Positions 12,101 through 22,377 of a stretch of DNA of 60,000 nucleotides are shown here, piece after piece. Numbering within the stretch: position 1 is the stretch's first letter; every line of letters starts with the position of its first letter. A program made the position numbers and the translations under genes. The stretch spans positions 133,373-193,372 of the forward strand of contig NW_019774069.1 in NCBI RefSeq assembly GCF_001039355.2, given 5' to 3'. This stretch comes from Lingula anatina (lineage: Eukaryota > Brachiopoda > Lingulata > Lingulida > Lingulidae). The notes beneath the pieces were generated by a model. It ran no database searches and was not told the DNA's origin. It saw only the letters and a program-made list of their open reading frames with translations.

Positions 12101-12875
12101 TATAATAATAAGGATTTGGCAAACCTTCAATATTGTAAAAATCAAAGCTTTACCTAAAGTTGTATATTGGAAAGGCATTCCTATCTACACATACAAATAT
12201 GTATAACGTAAAAGAAAATTTAAAGAAAAGATTGGGACTAAAATTCAGACCTCAAGAATTTGATTCATATGGTATGTGATCCTAAAAACCGGTTTTGTTA
12301 TGGTTATTCTCTTACATGGTGGTTGTTCTGTTACATAGGCTGTATCGCACCGTAGCTGTGGGCCTATACCGGTAAGGTCAAGTATTATATATGGCAATTT
12401 GCTCAACTCTCTTTTGAGTACAGTGTAACACATGTTGGGTCGCACAACATCATAATTTTCTCTTGCGAACAAAAACGCCAAATTTAGAAGTCAATTCAGT
12501 GGGATAAGTTTTAAAATTATTGTCATATTTCCATTCAAGGTTATTCTTACGTTGCATGATTTAGTTGAAAATGGCTAGTAAATCTTACATTATAAAACAC
12601 AGCGGCAGTGGCACCCGGCAGTAACATAACTTCGATGTAATGAACCTCGTCGTAAAAGTCGATATACTAATATGAGTCTGATTTATTAATAGCACAAACC
12701 AAGGAGTTATAACAGAAGGAGATTACACGCAAGCCTTTCTATTGTCCGATGTCTGTTACGGTGGGCGGAGCTAGCTACGGGGGGCCTCCTGTCTCAAGGT
12801 TTCGTCTGCGTCGCTCTCCTCAGCTTGGAGATAAATTTCATATGCATTATTTCGCGTTAGAATTCGAGATCAGTA
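9161..12875. other. Intergenic DNA with minor repeats, no gene seen
   Basis: No exon with coding character and consensus splice sites was found here. It holds a (GT)n run near 9450, an N at 9979, a 23-bp direct repeat at 10585-10607 and 10674-10696, a C15 tract near 11187, and the second copy of the 31-bp dispersed repeat at 11204. Open frames at 11337-11567 and 11613-11810 lack recognisable domains. Confidence 0.5.
10585..10696. repeat. Short direct repeat pair, 89 bp apart
   Basis: The 23-bp word beginning aaaatacaatgcgtacacag occurs at 10585-10607 and again at 10674-10696 without a mismatch, with unrelated sequence between. It could be a target-site duplication or the ends of a tiny element; nothing further identifies it. 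Confidence 0.55.
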
Positions 12876-13052
12876 ATGTCAAAGCGCCGTTGTATGCTGA
12901 CGATTTTTTTCACAGGTAATTATTTGGACGATGTGCTGGAAGGGAACGATATCATAGAAAGCGATTATAAGGTGGTGACTGAGGATGGTCGCCATGAGCT
13001 TTTTTTAGTCGGTGATAGANGACCAACAATTTACGAAAACTCTCGAAATTAA
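12876..13052 (+). pseudogene. Orphan small ORF resembling part of an I-set immunoglobulin domain
   Basis: An ATG-initiated 58-codon frame (in-frame stop upstream at 12858-12860) reads MSKRRCMLTIFFTG and then NYLDDVLEGN, IIESDYKVVTEDGRHELFLV. The stretch 'SDYKVVTEDGRHELFL' resembles the C' to E strands of I-set Ig domains in titin-like or adhesion proteins. A possible acceptor (tttttttcacag|gt) just before the Ig-like part suggests it could instead be a spliced exon. An N at 13020 interrupts the frame, so sequence beyond it may be unrelated. No partner exons were recognised. It is either a stray exon of an unassembled gene or a pseudogene fragment. Confidence 0.35.
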
Positions 13053-14183
13053 TCAAGTTTCTCTTAAGATAACAGTATCAGTTACTTTGTAAGAAAGATG
13101 TTTGTTCAAATTCCTTTCGTTCTTAAGGTTTGATTATCTATTGACCAGAAAGGCATTTTTTGTTTTGATTTTGTATTTTGTTAAACTCAGACTTATTTTA
13201 ACTTGATAAAAATGTATTAATGGAATTTTTCACGGTTAATCTCTTTTTGTTTAATTTGTTTTTGAATTTTAATTTTAAAAAGAGTGAAAAATGACCGTTT
13301 ATGTGAGAAATGATCACTAAACTAAACGTTCCCCTGCTTTTTCCCCATATCGCTTCCTACCAAATCTCACCTCCGTGTCCCAGATATAAGTAAATACACA
13401 GATAACGCACAATGGCATTCATTATTATGGTATTGGAATTAAACTGGTTTTATAATCTTGTATTTCAAGTGGCCATCTAGGGGTGAGCAACATGCGTCTG
13501 CATTCCCAGCAGGTGTGCCAAGGACTGTATAAAACACTGGCGGATATAATGAAAGTAGCCTAAAACACGACTTTTATTTAGTGAGAGCGAAATAAACTAC
13601 TGGCCATGAAGGTAGGTTGTATGTTTAAGGTTTATATACATAAGCTAAGTTTTATACGTAGCATTCTGATCATATGTATTGCTGCCAATGGTTACATGTT
13701 TCAAAAGGCATTTGCTAGTCCAACACAACACGAGACGATGATAAGATAAACCCTGACATAGGCCTATATTTTTGTTTATCATAAGAACGTCTTGTGAAGC
13801 AAGAAACTCAAATAATTAAACTGTATCTTATGATAATAAATCAAACTTAATATCATAAAAAAGTCGGAATAAGTGCCGTTTCCGTTTAAAACGCACCACC
13901 ACAGACTTATCATTATCATTAATATAATTTTGAAATGATATCTAACAATGAAATATTCAATTTCTTTAGGTATATATATATATTATTTGCCTGAGATAAA
14001 AATGTATAGTTAGCAACTTATGCAACGAAGGAAAAGTTTGGTCATTGCTTTTAATCCATCGTTTTGACATTGATACATATAAATTTGGGTCTCGATTTCG
14101 AAAGGAAAAGCAATTTGGTTTTACTAGTCTTTTAATTTTGTGTGTTTGCAAGCATTTTTGGGTGGCCTAACTTACTGCCTTTT

Positions 14184-14460
14184 GAGGGTCCCATTGGAGA
14201 GTAGTGATCACAGTTCACGGGAAATAAAATCATCAAATCACAATAAATAAAACTCTATTCATATCTTATTGAAAATGTGAGTCCGAGGAGCTGAAAATCA
14301 CGAATTGTCGAGTACATACATGTACTATGACTTCGAGTCACCGGAATCGGTTGCTGAAGACACGGATTACGCTAAATAATCTGAGCGTTGAACTCACATC
14401 TCGGGAAATAAAATGTTGCTTTCACGGGAAATGAAATCACCCAGTGGGACCCTCGCATTT
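14184..14460. mobile_element. Possible MITE relic with gagggtccca ends
   Basis: The left end tttgagggtcccattgg and the right end ccagtgggaccctcgc are inverted copies with two mismatches, about 275 bp apart. The interior repeats cgggaaataaaat three times. No clear target duplication is visible, so the element class is undecided. Confidence 0.35.
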
Positions 14461-14761
14461 GGATATATCACGAGAAGTACAACGGCCCTGGCAACGAAGG
14501 AATGATGAAATGGCAGATTTTTTCCCCAAGTTGTTTCAATATGGACATTTTTCTGTGTTGACTGCTATTTTATCTGTTTTTCGCGATGTCTTAGGCGTGC
14601 GTCTTAGCCGCGTGTCTTAAATTCACCGTGAAAATGTGATACTATTCACCGGCTAAATTAGACTGCCTTAGTTTCTCCTGTTTACCAGTCGTAACTCTAA
14701 CATTATTTAAAATTATAATCATATTTAGGATTCACTCAAACCATTGGGCGATGAGTGAAGC

Positions 14762-14859
14762 ATGCAGATGGACCAGACCGAGGAACAAATGAAGATACCA
14801 AGAAGAGTATCATACGGATCCTTTACAGCTTCAAAAGGAGCCTGGCTTTTTAATGACAG
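14762..14859 (+). CDS. Candidate isolated 5' coding exon
   Basis: An ATG opens a 33-residue peptide (MQMDQTEEQMKIPRRVSYGS, then FTASKGAWLFNDR) that stops at a donor-like gacag|gtataa in phase 2. The composition is protein-like and the upstream 200 bp is richer in CpG than its surroundings, so it could be a first exon. Phase 2 matches the acceptor of kinesin exon 2 (27006), so it could be an alternative KIF12 first exon, or the start of another gene. Another overlapping ATG frame is closed quickly. No homology is recognised. Confidence 0.28.
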
Positions 14860-15084
14860 GTATAAGAAAAGATATGTATTGGCCTATTTAAGGGTGACGT
14901 ATCTCATATTATCCAATCCCCACCATGTAGTTGCCTACACGTTGTTTTGACACTCTAGATCACCGGTAGCGTGCATGGCACCTGCAAGCCTAAATACAAG
15001 TCATATCTACTGACGGCGCATATCAGCTGCAAGCCGAACGGAGGTGGGGGGCGATACAAACTCAGAATGGGGGGGGGGGGGGGA

Positions 15085-16035
15085 GTTACATCGCTATACG
15101 TCCCCGCACCGATACTTCCCCGCACCGATATGTCCCGCATTGATAGGCCTACTCCCCTGTATCTTTACAGCACAGATTCCCATTGAAATGCGATACCAGA
15201 AACACAATTCTAGTTTTAAAACTTTTCTGTACGATTTTTTAACAAGTGCGCAACCCTCTTGGGACCCAAAAGGGCACATTCTATTCGCAATATTGCAGAA
15301 AAATAAGGAAACAAATACTTTAATTGGTCTTCTTTAATTTGTAACCTACAACATAGTCGATCTTTCACGTCAGGATATCGGCTTTGTGATTTTTGAAAAG
15401 TGTAGGCCTTATACTTCACTTCGTTCTTCAACATTAGATCTACGTAGCCTTAGGCTAAACAAAATTGATGAGTTGATTAGGCCTAATAAGCGGCAACTGT
15501 ATATAAACATGGTCGGTAGACAAATTTAATTAAAAAAAATATCTATTATGGTTAGGCCTAATGAGCATAGAAACTAAATTCTATGGTCAGTCGGGATTTA
15601 AAAACTGCTGTTTATTCAAAGGGGTATGTCAAATCCAAAGTGTATGCGTAAAAGCATAAAAGCAACATCATCAAGGGGTTGCCTGCGGTCAATATGTAAA
15701 TGTTCAACATAACACACCAGTAGGCGGTCTACCTAATCCGTTTTTCCATTAAAAAAAAGTAAATTTAGCAAATTTATTTGGTGTGTTTTAAATATAGATG
15801 AGTAACAATGTGGCCCCCAATACACACACATGTATGAAAACATTTCATAGAGGGAGCATCAATGCGGGAGAGTAAAGATGCAGCGAGGGGAGTAAAGGTG
15901 CGGGGAAGCTACGTCACGATGCGGGGGAATATCGGTGTGGGTGAGTAACGCTTCGCACACAAAACGGCAATTTTACATGGGATGTATCGATGCGGGAATC
16001 TATCTGTGCGGGGCCGTATCGATGCGGGGGAGTAT
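15085..16035. repeat. Inverted arrays of a 16-bp iteron
   Basis: At 15845-16035 a degenerate unit close to AGTATCGATGCGGGGG is repeated about nine times with 15-17 bp spacing and one longer interruption. At 15095-15150 three units occur in the opposite orientation (cgtccccgcaccgata, cttccccgcaccgata, tgtcccgcattgata). About 700 bp of A+T-rich DNA lies between the two arrays. Inverted subterminal iterons are typical of the ends of some DNA transposons. No transposase ORF is seen inside. Confidence 0.55.
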
Positions 16036-16062
16036 CGACATGACCACGGGAGGGGGAGGAGG

Positions 16063-16195
16063 GGGTCCGCCCTTTTTTTTGCCAGGAAAAGGTCCACTCT
16101 GGGTAAAATTTTATCTCGGGACACCCCTTTGGTAAAAGGCCCCCTTTTCAGAAAAATAACCCTATTTTAAAATTGCTGGCTACGTGCCTGCTAAC
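16063..16195 (+). repeat. Dispersed repeat family A, copy 1
   Basis: Contains ggtccactctgggtaaaa followed by ttttatct, then a ggtaaaaggcc segment and a cttttcagaaaaa segment, ending in attgctggctacgtgcct. The same order occurs inverted at 33166-33330. The family is unidentified; the chance ORFs in both copies (RSTLGKILS) are by-products of the shared DNA. Confidence 0.6.
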
Positions 16196-16250
16196 GGCAG
16201 AGGTAAGAACCCTACATTTTTCATATAGGAATGTCTTCTTTTATTAGGAC

Positions 16251-16419
16251 TCGGAGGTTATGTTTTCACCCCTGTCTGTCCGTCTGTTTGTTTGTTTGTC
16301 ATCAACATAACTCAAAAAGTTATGGACCGATTTTGATGAAATTTTCAGGGTAGATGGCAAATGGCCGGTTAACTTAGAAGTGATTTGTTTTTGGTGGTGA
16401 TCCGGATCAATAATCAATC

Positions 16420-16458
<39 letters not shown>

Positions 16459-16496
16459 GCTGTCTTTTCGGAGGTCTGCACTCGGAGTGCTTTTCT

Positions 16497-16500
<4 letters not shown>
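16251..16500 (+). mobile_element. Short interspersed element, copy 1 (cggaggttatg family)
   Basis: Starts cggaggttatgttttcaccc, has a (GTCT)n/(GTTT)n run, then aactcaaaaagttatggacc, gattttgatgaaattttcag, an (AAT)n tract, and ends gcactcggagtgcttttcta before a poly-T run. A direct-orientation copy lies at 17163-17400, differing mainly in microsatellite length. I recognise this as a type of short non-coding repeat common in marine invertebrate genomes; the exact family name cannot be given from sequence alone. Confidence 0.65.
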
Positions 16501-16531
<31 letters not shown>

Positions 16532-17022
16532 ATGATGTTACGACTTCCAAGAACCATTGGGGTTCTAACGTTAAATTCAAGTTTTCAAAAACGATGGTAA
16601 CTTACTGTCATTCATCAGTGTTCATGCCAAAGTGGGGAAAGGAATTATTATTTCATCAATTGCAAAAAATTACACAACACAAAATATTGTTTTATAATAA
16701 AGACATGACAAATACAAAAAAATGTAGTTAAAAACTCGTCTCGTCTTGGCTTCGAGTCTCGCAATGTTCGAGATAGAATGAGAATTGCTTATTCTAACTT
16801 GTGGCAGTGTGGTTTGTAAGCATCCAACATGATGTGAAGAGAGCCAAAAACAAACCCTGCAAAGTTCAACAATATTTTAGATTATGTCTGGACATTTGAT
16901 CAGTGAGGTCGCTGCATAATGCCGATGGCTTTTAATATGTAGGTACATTTGAATTTGAGTTCAGATTTTTTTTCCGGATTGTGAATGTGATTTTGCAGAC
17001 CCTTGGAAACTGGGGATTATGG

Positions 17023-17060
<38 letters not shown>

Positions 17061-17162
17061 CCTTAGCAGTATTGTTTACGTTTTTATATATAGTTTCTAA
17101 GACCAGACCAAATCAACGAGTGGCGACACCCCATTAACAGAGTTGATAGACGAAATTCATTA

Positions 17163-17400
17163 CCTCCGCCAAGGAGGTTATGTTTTCACCCCTGTCTGTC
17201 TGTCTGTCTGTTTGTTTGTTTGTCATCAACATAACTCAAAAAGTTATGGACTGATTTTGATGAAATTTTCAGGGAAGATGGCAAATGGGTTAACTTAGAA
17301 GTGATTTGTTTTTGGTGGTGATCCGGATCAATAATCAATCAATAATAATAAAAAAAAAACGCTGCTTTGGCAGAGGTCTGCACTCGGAGTGCTTTTCTAG
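17163..17400 (+). mobile_element. Short interspersed element, copy 2 (cggaggttatg family)
   Basis: Same segments in the same order as the copy at 16251-16500, with a more complete left end (acctccgccaaggaggttat). The right part ttggcagaggt is an imperfect inverted match of acctccgccaa, suggesting short terminal inverted repeats and a MITE-like origin. It ends gcttttctag before poly-T. Confidence 0.65.
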
Positions 17401-20400
17401 TTTTTTTTTTTTTAATAATGATGTTTAGCGTAAATTTAATTTGAGGGGGGATGTCTGGTCCACAAATGATGGCGATTTCAGAGCATAAGTGAAAAAGCAT
17501 TTAGTTTTTTCCCTTTGTTCAATTGTAAATTTCCCACACTTACCAAACTAGTAATAATAATAATGCTCTTTTTATTTGAGAGAGAAAGAAAGAAATTAGT
17601 GTGAAAAATTATTGATTTCCTTAAAATAAGGGTCACACTCATCAACAACTTAATAATTTTTTCATGCTAACACACATATAGTAGAGAATAAAAATAGAGA
17701 TCAAAGTGCTTATGCACAATTAAAGAACACAAGCTAGTTTACTATGTGGAACTATGATAATTAAGAATTGCAGCAGACAACTCCACATGATATGCTGTCA
17801 CTATTAACATAGTCTTAAATTTTTAACTTTCATAAAAAAATGAAAACTTTCAGTTGATATTTAACTTCAAGGCTGCATTGATGATTTGCCAGTTTTTCAA
17901 ACATGGTAAAAACATGTCTGTGGTCTTCACTAATGCAATCTCAACTGACCACAATGGACACACTAACTGTGTGTGTAGCAGTTGAGCTAAATTTGGGAAT
18001 TATGAATGAATTTGTTTTTGCATAATGATTTAAGCTATAAGAGCATCAAAAACTTGCATATTTCCAATCTAGTTTGTTTTGCATCACTGTTTGGAATAAA
18101 ATTCTCATATATCATGAGTTACCCAATTTTGGATAAAATACTCAGTTGTTTAAAAAAGGCCAATCATGTGTTAGAATAACCTTTATACAGGGAAATGAAG
18201 ATGAAAGTTTTGATATGCATGGAGATACTGGAAAAAATGATATGGCTACATGAGAAATAAAAAATAATCATAAAGGGAATTATAGATGCTGACAGAATCT
18301 CTGGTCAAACCAATATCATCTAGATAGCAAGATTGCATCCACATGGATTTAAGAGAACTTGAACAAAATATTTTTCTTTTCTTATATATTCCTATATTTT
18401 GTTACATGCCTTTAAAATAATGAAACAATTAACACTGATAAAACACATGTATGTATCTTTTCACTTAGCTTTGTTAAAGGGCATTTTCTTGGGATATTTT
18501 ATAGCTTAGAGATTTACGTACTGGAGAAAGAGGATTGTTAAGTACCAGAAAATTATCAAGGACACCAAAACAGTTTGTTAATTATACTTTTATCACACCA
18601 AAAATCCTTCATTTAGTCTTCTGCATGTGCATTTGGCCAAAATTATGGTGTGCATATGGATGAATTTGTAGTTTTATTTGCTTGAAGGATATGAGATAAA
18701 TTTATTTTATTTGAGTTTTTCCTCATTTTAAAAATTATTTTTCTTTTTGTGGAAATCTGTAGGTAAAGAAGAGATAACATATAGCAAAATATTAATCAGC
18801 TTGTTACATATAGTGTCCTATGTTTGGTATTTGTACACTAACAAAACATAATGAAAGCTTACTTGTTAGCTTACTGCCATCTTAGGTGAAGGCTTTTCTA
18901 CTTCCTTGCTCAAACTAAGTAGATGTTACTCTAATATACAGCAAGGTGTAATTACAGTCAGGTAACTTTGAATGAGGTGACGCAAATCACATGCTGCCCC
19001 CACTCACCCTGTGCCTATTTTTGATGGCTGTAAGCTAAGAATTGATGTTTAGTTTGCCTAGAAATATCAATTTTAAGACAACTATTGTTAATAAAAAAGA
19101 TGGATTTTATTAGGACCACCAGAGAGGGTGCTAAATGTACTCATGGTTTAAGTCCCGTCTCATTTGATAAAACCAAACAGACATGTTTCACCTAATGATC
19201 TAAAACAAAAATACTGAATTTTAGTAGGAGAAATACTTTACAGGGAAATATTTTAAGGAATAACTTTATACCATTGCACTTCAAATGATCCTTTAGAGAA
19301 TAAAAGTAAGGTATGTTTGCCAGTCCTCATATTGTATCTCCATTAGTTTCATAAAGAATATGAGGTGTATTGTATTACCTCTGTGACAATACCTTCATTG
19401 GACAGGCATTTCAGAGATTATATAAACATGTTTTACCTTGTGGGTGGAAAGTAATGGGTGTCAGTTATTTGTTTTTCTAATGGACCATGTAGATTTCATA
19501 TATTAAGGTTAGAGTGAATGAGACAGAAGTCGTCACATAAGGTTGCTATTTAACTTGTATGCTGCACTGAACATCATTTACAATTTGACAATTGCTTTTC
19601 AGCTTGAACCTTGACTTTATGGCTCTATTGCAAGCCCCTTCCTAGTCCCTAACTACCGACCCTTCTTCGAAGGAGAAACCACCTGTTCCTTTTAAGTTAA
19701 ATTAATGTATATGACCAATTGGCAATTTGATATAATTATTTATTTTTTTAACTACTGTTTTAGTTACTTTTGTCTTCTGTATCATGATAAATATAATTAT
19801 ATGAAAAAAATTCAACATTACTAGTTGATGCACTTAAATTATCAATTTGAAAAACTGAATTTAATTTTTGACTATGATGCAAATCTTATACATCCATACT
19901 TGTTAATAGATTGACATTTTTTTGCATCAAAGAAAAAAAGTAATTGAGAAAGTTCCAAAGTCACTCTGGAACAAGATAACCTTCAGTATCAAAGCATAAA
20001 ATTGTGTCTGTTATGTTAAATGCAAAAAAATTAATTTGATCTTTGTTATGTCAACGATATATGCAATAACCATAAATTTGCCTTTCGTGATAAAAGCATT
20101 GGTTTTAAAGTAAATAATAAACACTGTTACATTATATGTGCAACCCCCCCTTAGACCTCTCCATCAATAACACAGAAATAGGGTAGTAATTCAAGGATTT
20201 GTTCAGCTGTTTGTTTACTCCCCTTTACCTCCAGTGAAGCAAAAATGTAGTATTTGTGTTCTGCAACTATTCTGTTGTAAATGATCATGCCTGGCTTGGT
20301 TTGACTATGGAAGAAAATAGAAACTCATTAATGTTTTCAGACCCCTACCCTCAATGCAGGTAATACCGTCACCCTTTGTCATTGTTCGCTGATGTGACAA

Positions 20401-21106
20401 AATATTGTGATTATCAAAGGTGCGTGCTCCTGCTTATTATTTTACCTTTATTTCATCAAATAATCTCATCAGGGTTGTGATTTTGATGGGTAACACTTGG
20501 CAACTGACCCTGGTCAGTGTAACGCCATCTTGGCTACCTGGAGAGCTTCATCAGAAATTGAAGACAAATTACCTGGGTTACTTTGTTTGAGAAAAAGTAC
20601 TTTGACAGTTGCTAGGGAAAACTGTTTGGCGGGGAAAGGTGAAAGATCAACAAGAAGAGTGGAAAGCTGAAGTAGCAAGCACATAGGGATTAGTTAGGAT
20701 CTGGTATATCACACAGACATTTTTCACAGTCACTCTAGGAGGATTACTGGCAGAATGAAGTTATTACATTCTTAAATAACAGGAACATATATATACACCT
20801 ACATGCTACCTTACTTTAAGCACTGGCATTCTTTACTGGACAATAGTATTAATTTCTACTGGCCAGTGCCTCATATTTGCACACACTTTTAAAGGATTTA
20901 GTTGAGGCATTGACCATAGCATCAATCACAGAAGAATCAATCTGAATTGTTATTTAAAATCCATTATAAGTCAATTTCTGATTATTTTGCTCCAAGGTGT
21001 ATTTAGAGATATATTGTAATGTTTTTGCCCAATTGTCACCACTTGCCTTTTATAGGGTAGTGGGGTATGAGATTGGCAAATCATTTGAGGTTTGGTATTG
21101 GAAAGC
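17401..21106. other. Upstream region of the kinesin gene; no coding exon identified
   Basis: A+T-rich DNA that probably holds the KIF12 promoter and 5' UTR exon(s). I see no convincing core promoter. A small open stretch after a possible acceptor at 18190 (NEDESFDMHGD) ends within 20 codons and is not supported. An in-frame TGA at 21086-21088 precedes the kinesin ATG at 21107, so the 5' UTR extends at least that far or is spliced just upstream. Confidence 0.4.
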
Positions 21107-22377
21107 ATGACATTAGGGATGAATAATTCATCATCCCCATCGACAGACAAAAGGGGAGGAGCTAAGGATAATAACGGGGAACACAGTGACCTGCAACATG
21201 GTGACCGTAGTAACCGTGGCTCCCCTGTGCCAAACTTTGGTGGCACTCAAAATAATGAGGGAGTAAACAACCCCGATCAGCAGGGAATTATGCAACAAGA
21301 TGACAGATCACCTAGTATACTGTCATCTAGGAGGAAGACTCAGCATGAGAAGGAAAGTACACTTTTCACTAGTGTCTCAAGAAAACAGACAGAAATTGTC
21401 GCTGAAGTTGAAAATAAAAAGGATAAAGTTTCTGGAAGTGTGACATCTTTACGCTCTGAAACTTATGTCAGGCCTCCTGACCAGACCAAAGATAAAGATA
21501 ACGAAAATGAGAAAAATATAGAAAAGGCAGAAAAAGATGTTAAAAGTAAAAAGTCGGACCCATTGCTAGGAAGTAGATTGAAAACGTCAGCAGAGGGTGA
21601 TGATTTAAGTCCTGAATCTGAGTCAAGGAAACCAACTCCATCTCCCAGGAGGAAAAATTCTAATAAGAAGTCCAGCCAGGATGAAATTGTAGTAGGGTCA
21701 CTACCTGTTGGCAAAAGCACCTTAGGGGAGTCTACCACTAGTGTAGGAGGGAACAGGACAGAAATATTGGCAGAGGATTCATATAACAAAGGAGAATCAG
21801 AGGAAAAAATCTCTGGTAGTGTAACATCATTACGTTCAGAAACTTATGTAAGCCCAGCAGGCAATCTTCATGAACAGGTTGACCAAAATGAAAGTGAGAA
21901 AAAGCCAAAAACAGTAGATGAAGAAATACCAGACCTTTCACAGTCTAATAAAGTTACAGATTTGAAAACTACTGAAGAAGGTGATACTGTTGATTTAGAT
22001 TTAGATTTAGAGTCAAGAAAACCTGCACCATCCAGAAGAAACTCCAAGAAAAAGCCTCAGAAACATGAGAAAGTGCCTGAGGCACCAGCTCATAAATCAC
22101 AATTAGAGCAAGAAATTAATCAGGAGTCAGGTGACAGTAGGAACTTAACAGTACCTCCACAGAGTAAAGGAGAACAGGAGGGGGAAGGAGTAGAGGAAGC
22201 TATACCAAAAGATGATGTTGTGGAAATGACTTCTACAATGCCCAGCATTGAACAAGTTGATAAAACTAAGGTTGCCTCTAAGGCTGCATCATCACCAGAT
22301 TCAGAACAGGAAGGAGGAATGGAAAGCAAAGCAGGAAACAAACCTGCCTTCACAGGAAAATTGACCATACATGAAAG
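21107..22377 (+). CDS. KIF12: KIF12 exon 1: long disordered N-terminal extension with an internal repeat
   Basis: One 1271-nt exon encodes the first 423 residues, rich in Ser, Lys, Glu and Asp and lacking hydrophobic segments. The first ATG in frame is 21107 (MTLGMNN); the codons before it include no ATG and a TGA at 21086. Three motif pairs recur with 123-130 residue spacing: TEI(V/L)AE at about 95 and 218, [13 protein letters not shown] at about 111 and 238, and SRKP(T/A)PS..R.NS at about 173 and 303. This implies an ancient intragenic duplication. The Arg/Lys-Ser-Pro clusters could be phosphorylation sites (inference). It ends in donor gaaag|gtaagc, phase 2, matching exon 2. Confidence 0.8.

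Noticed and set aside
15085-16035. CRISPR-like array
   Set aside because: The 16-bp units are adjacent with no unique spacers, and the genome is eukaryotic.
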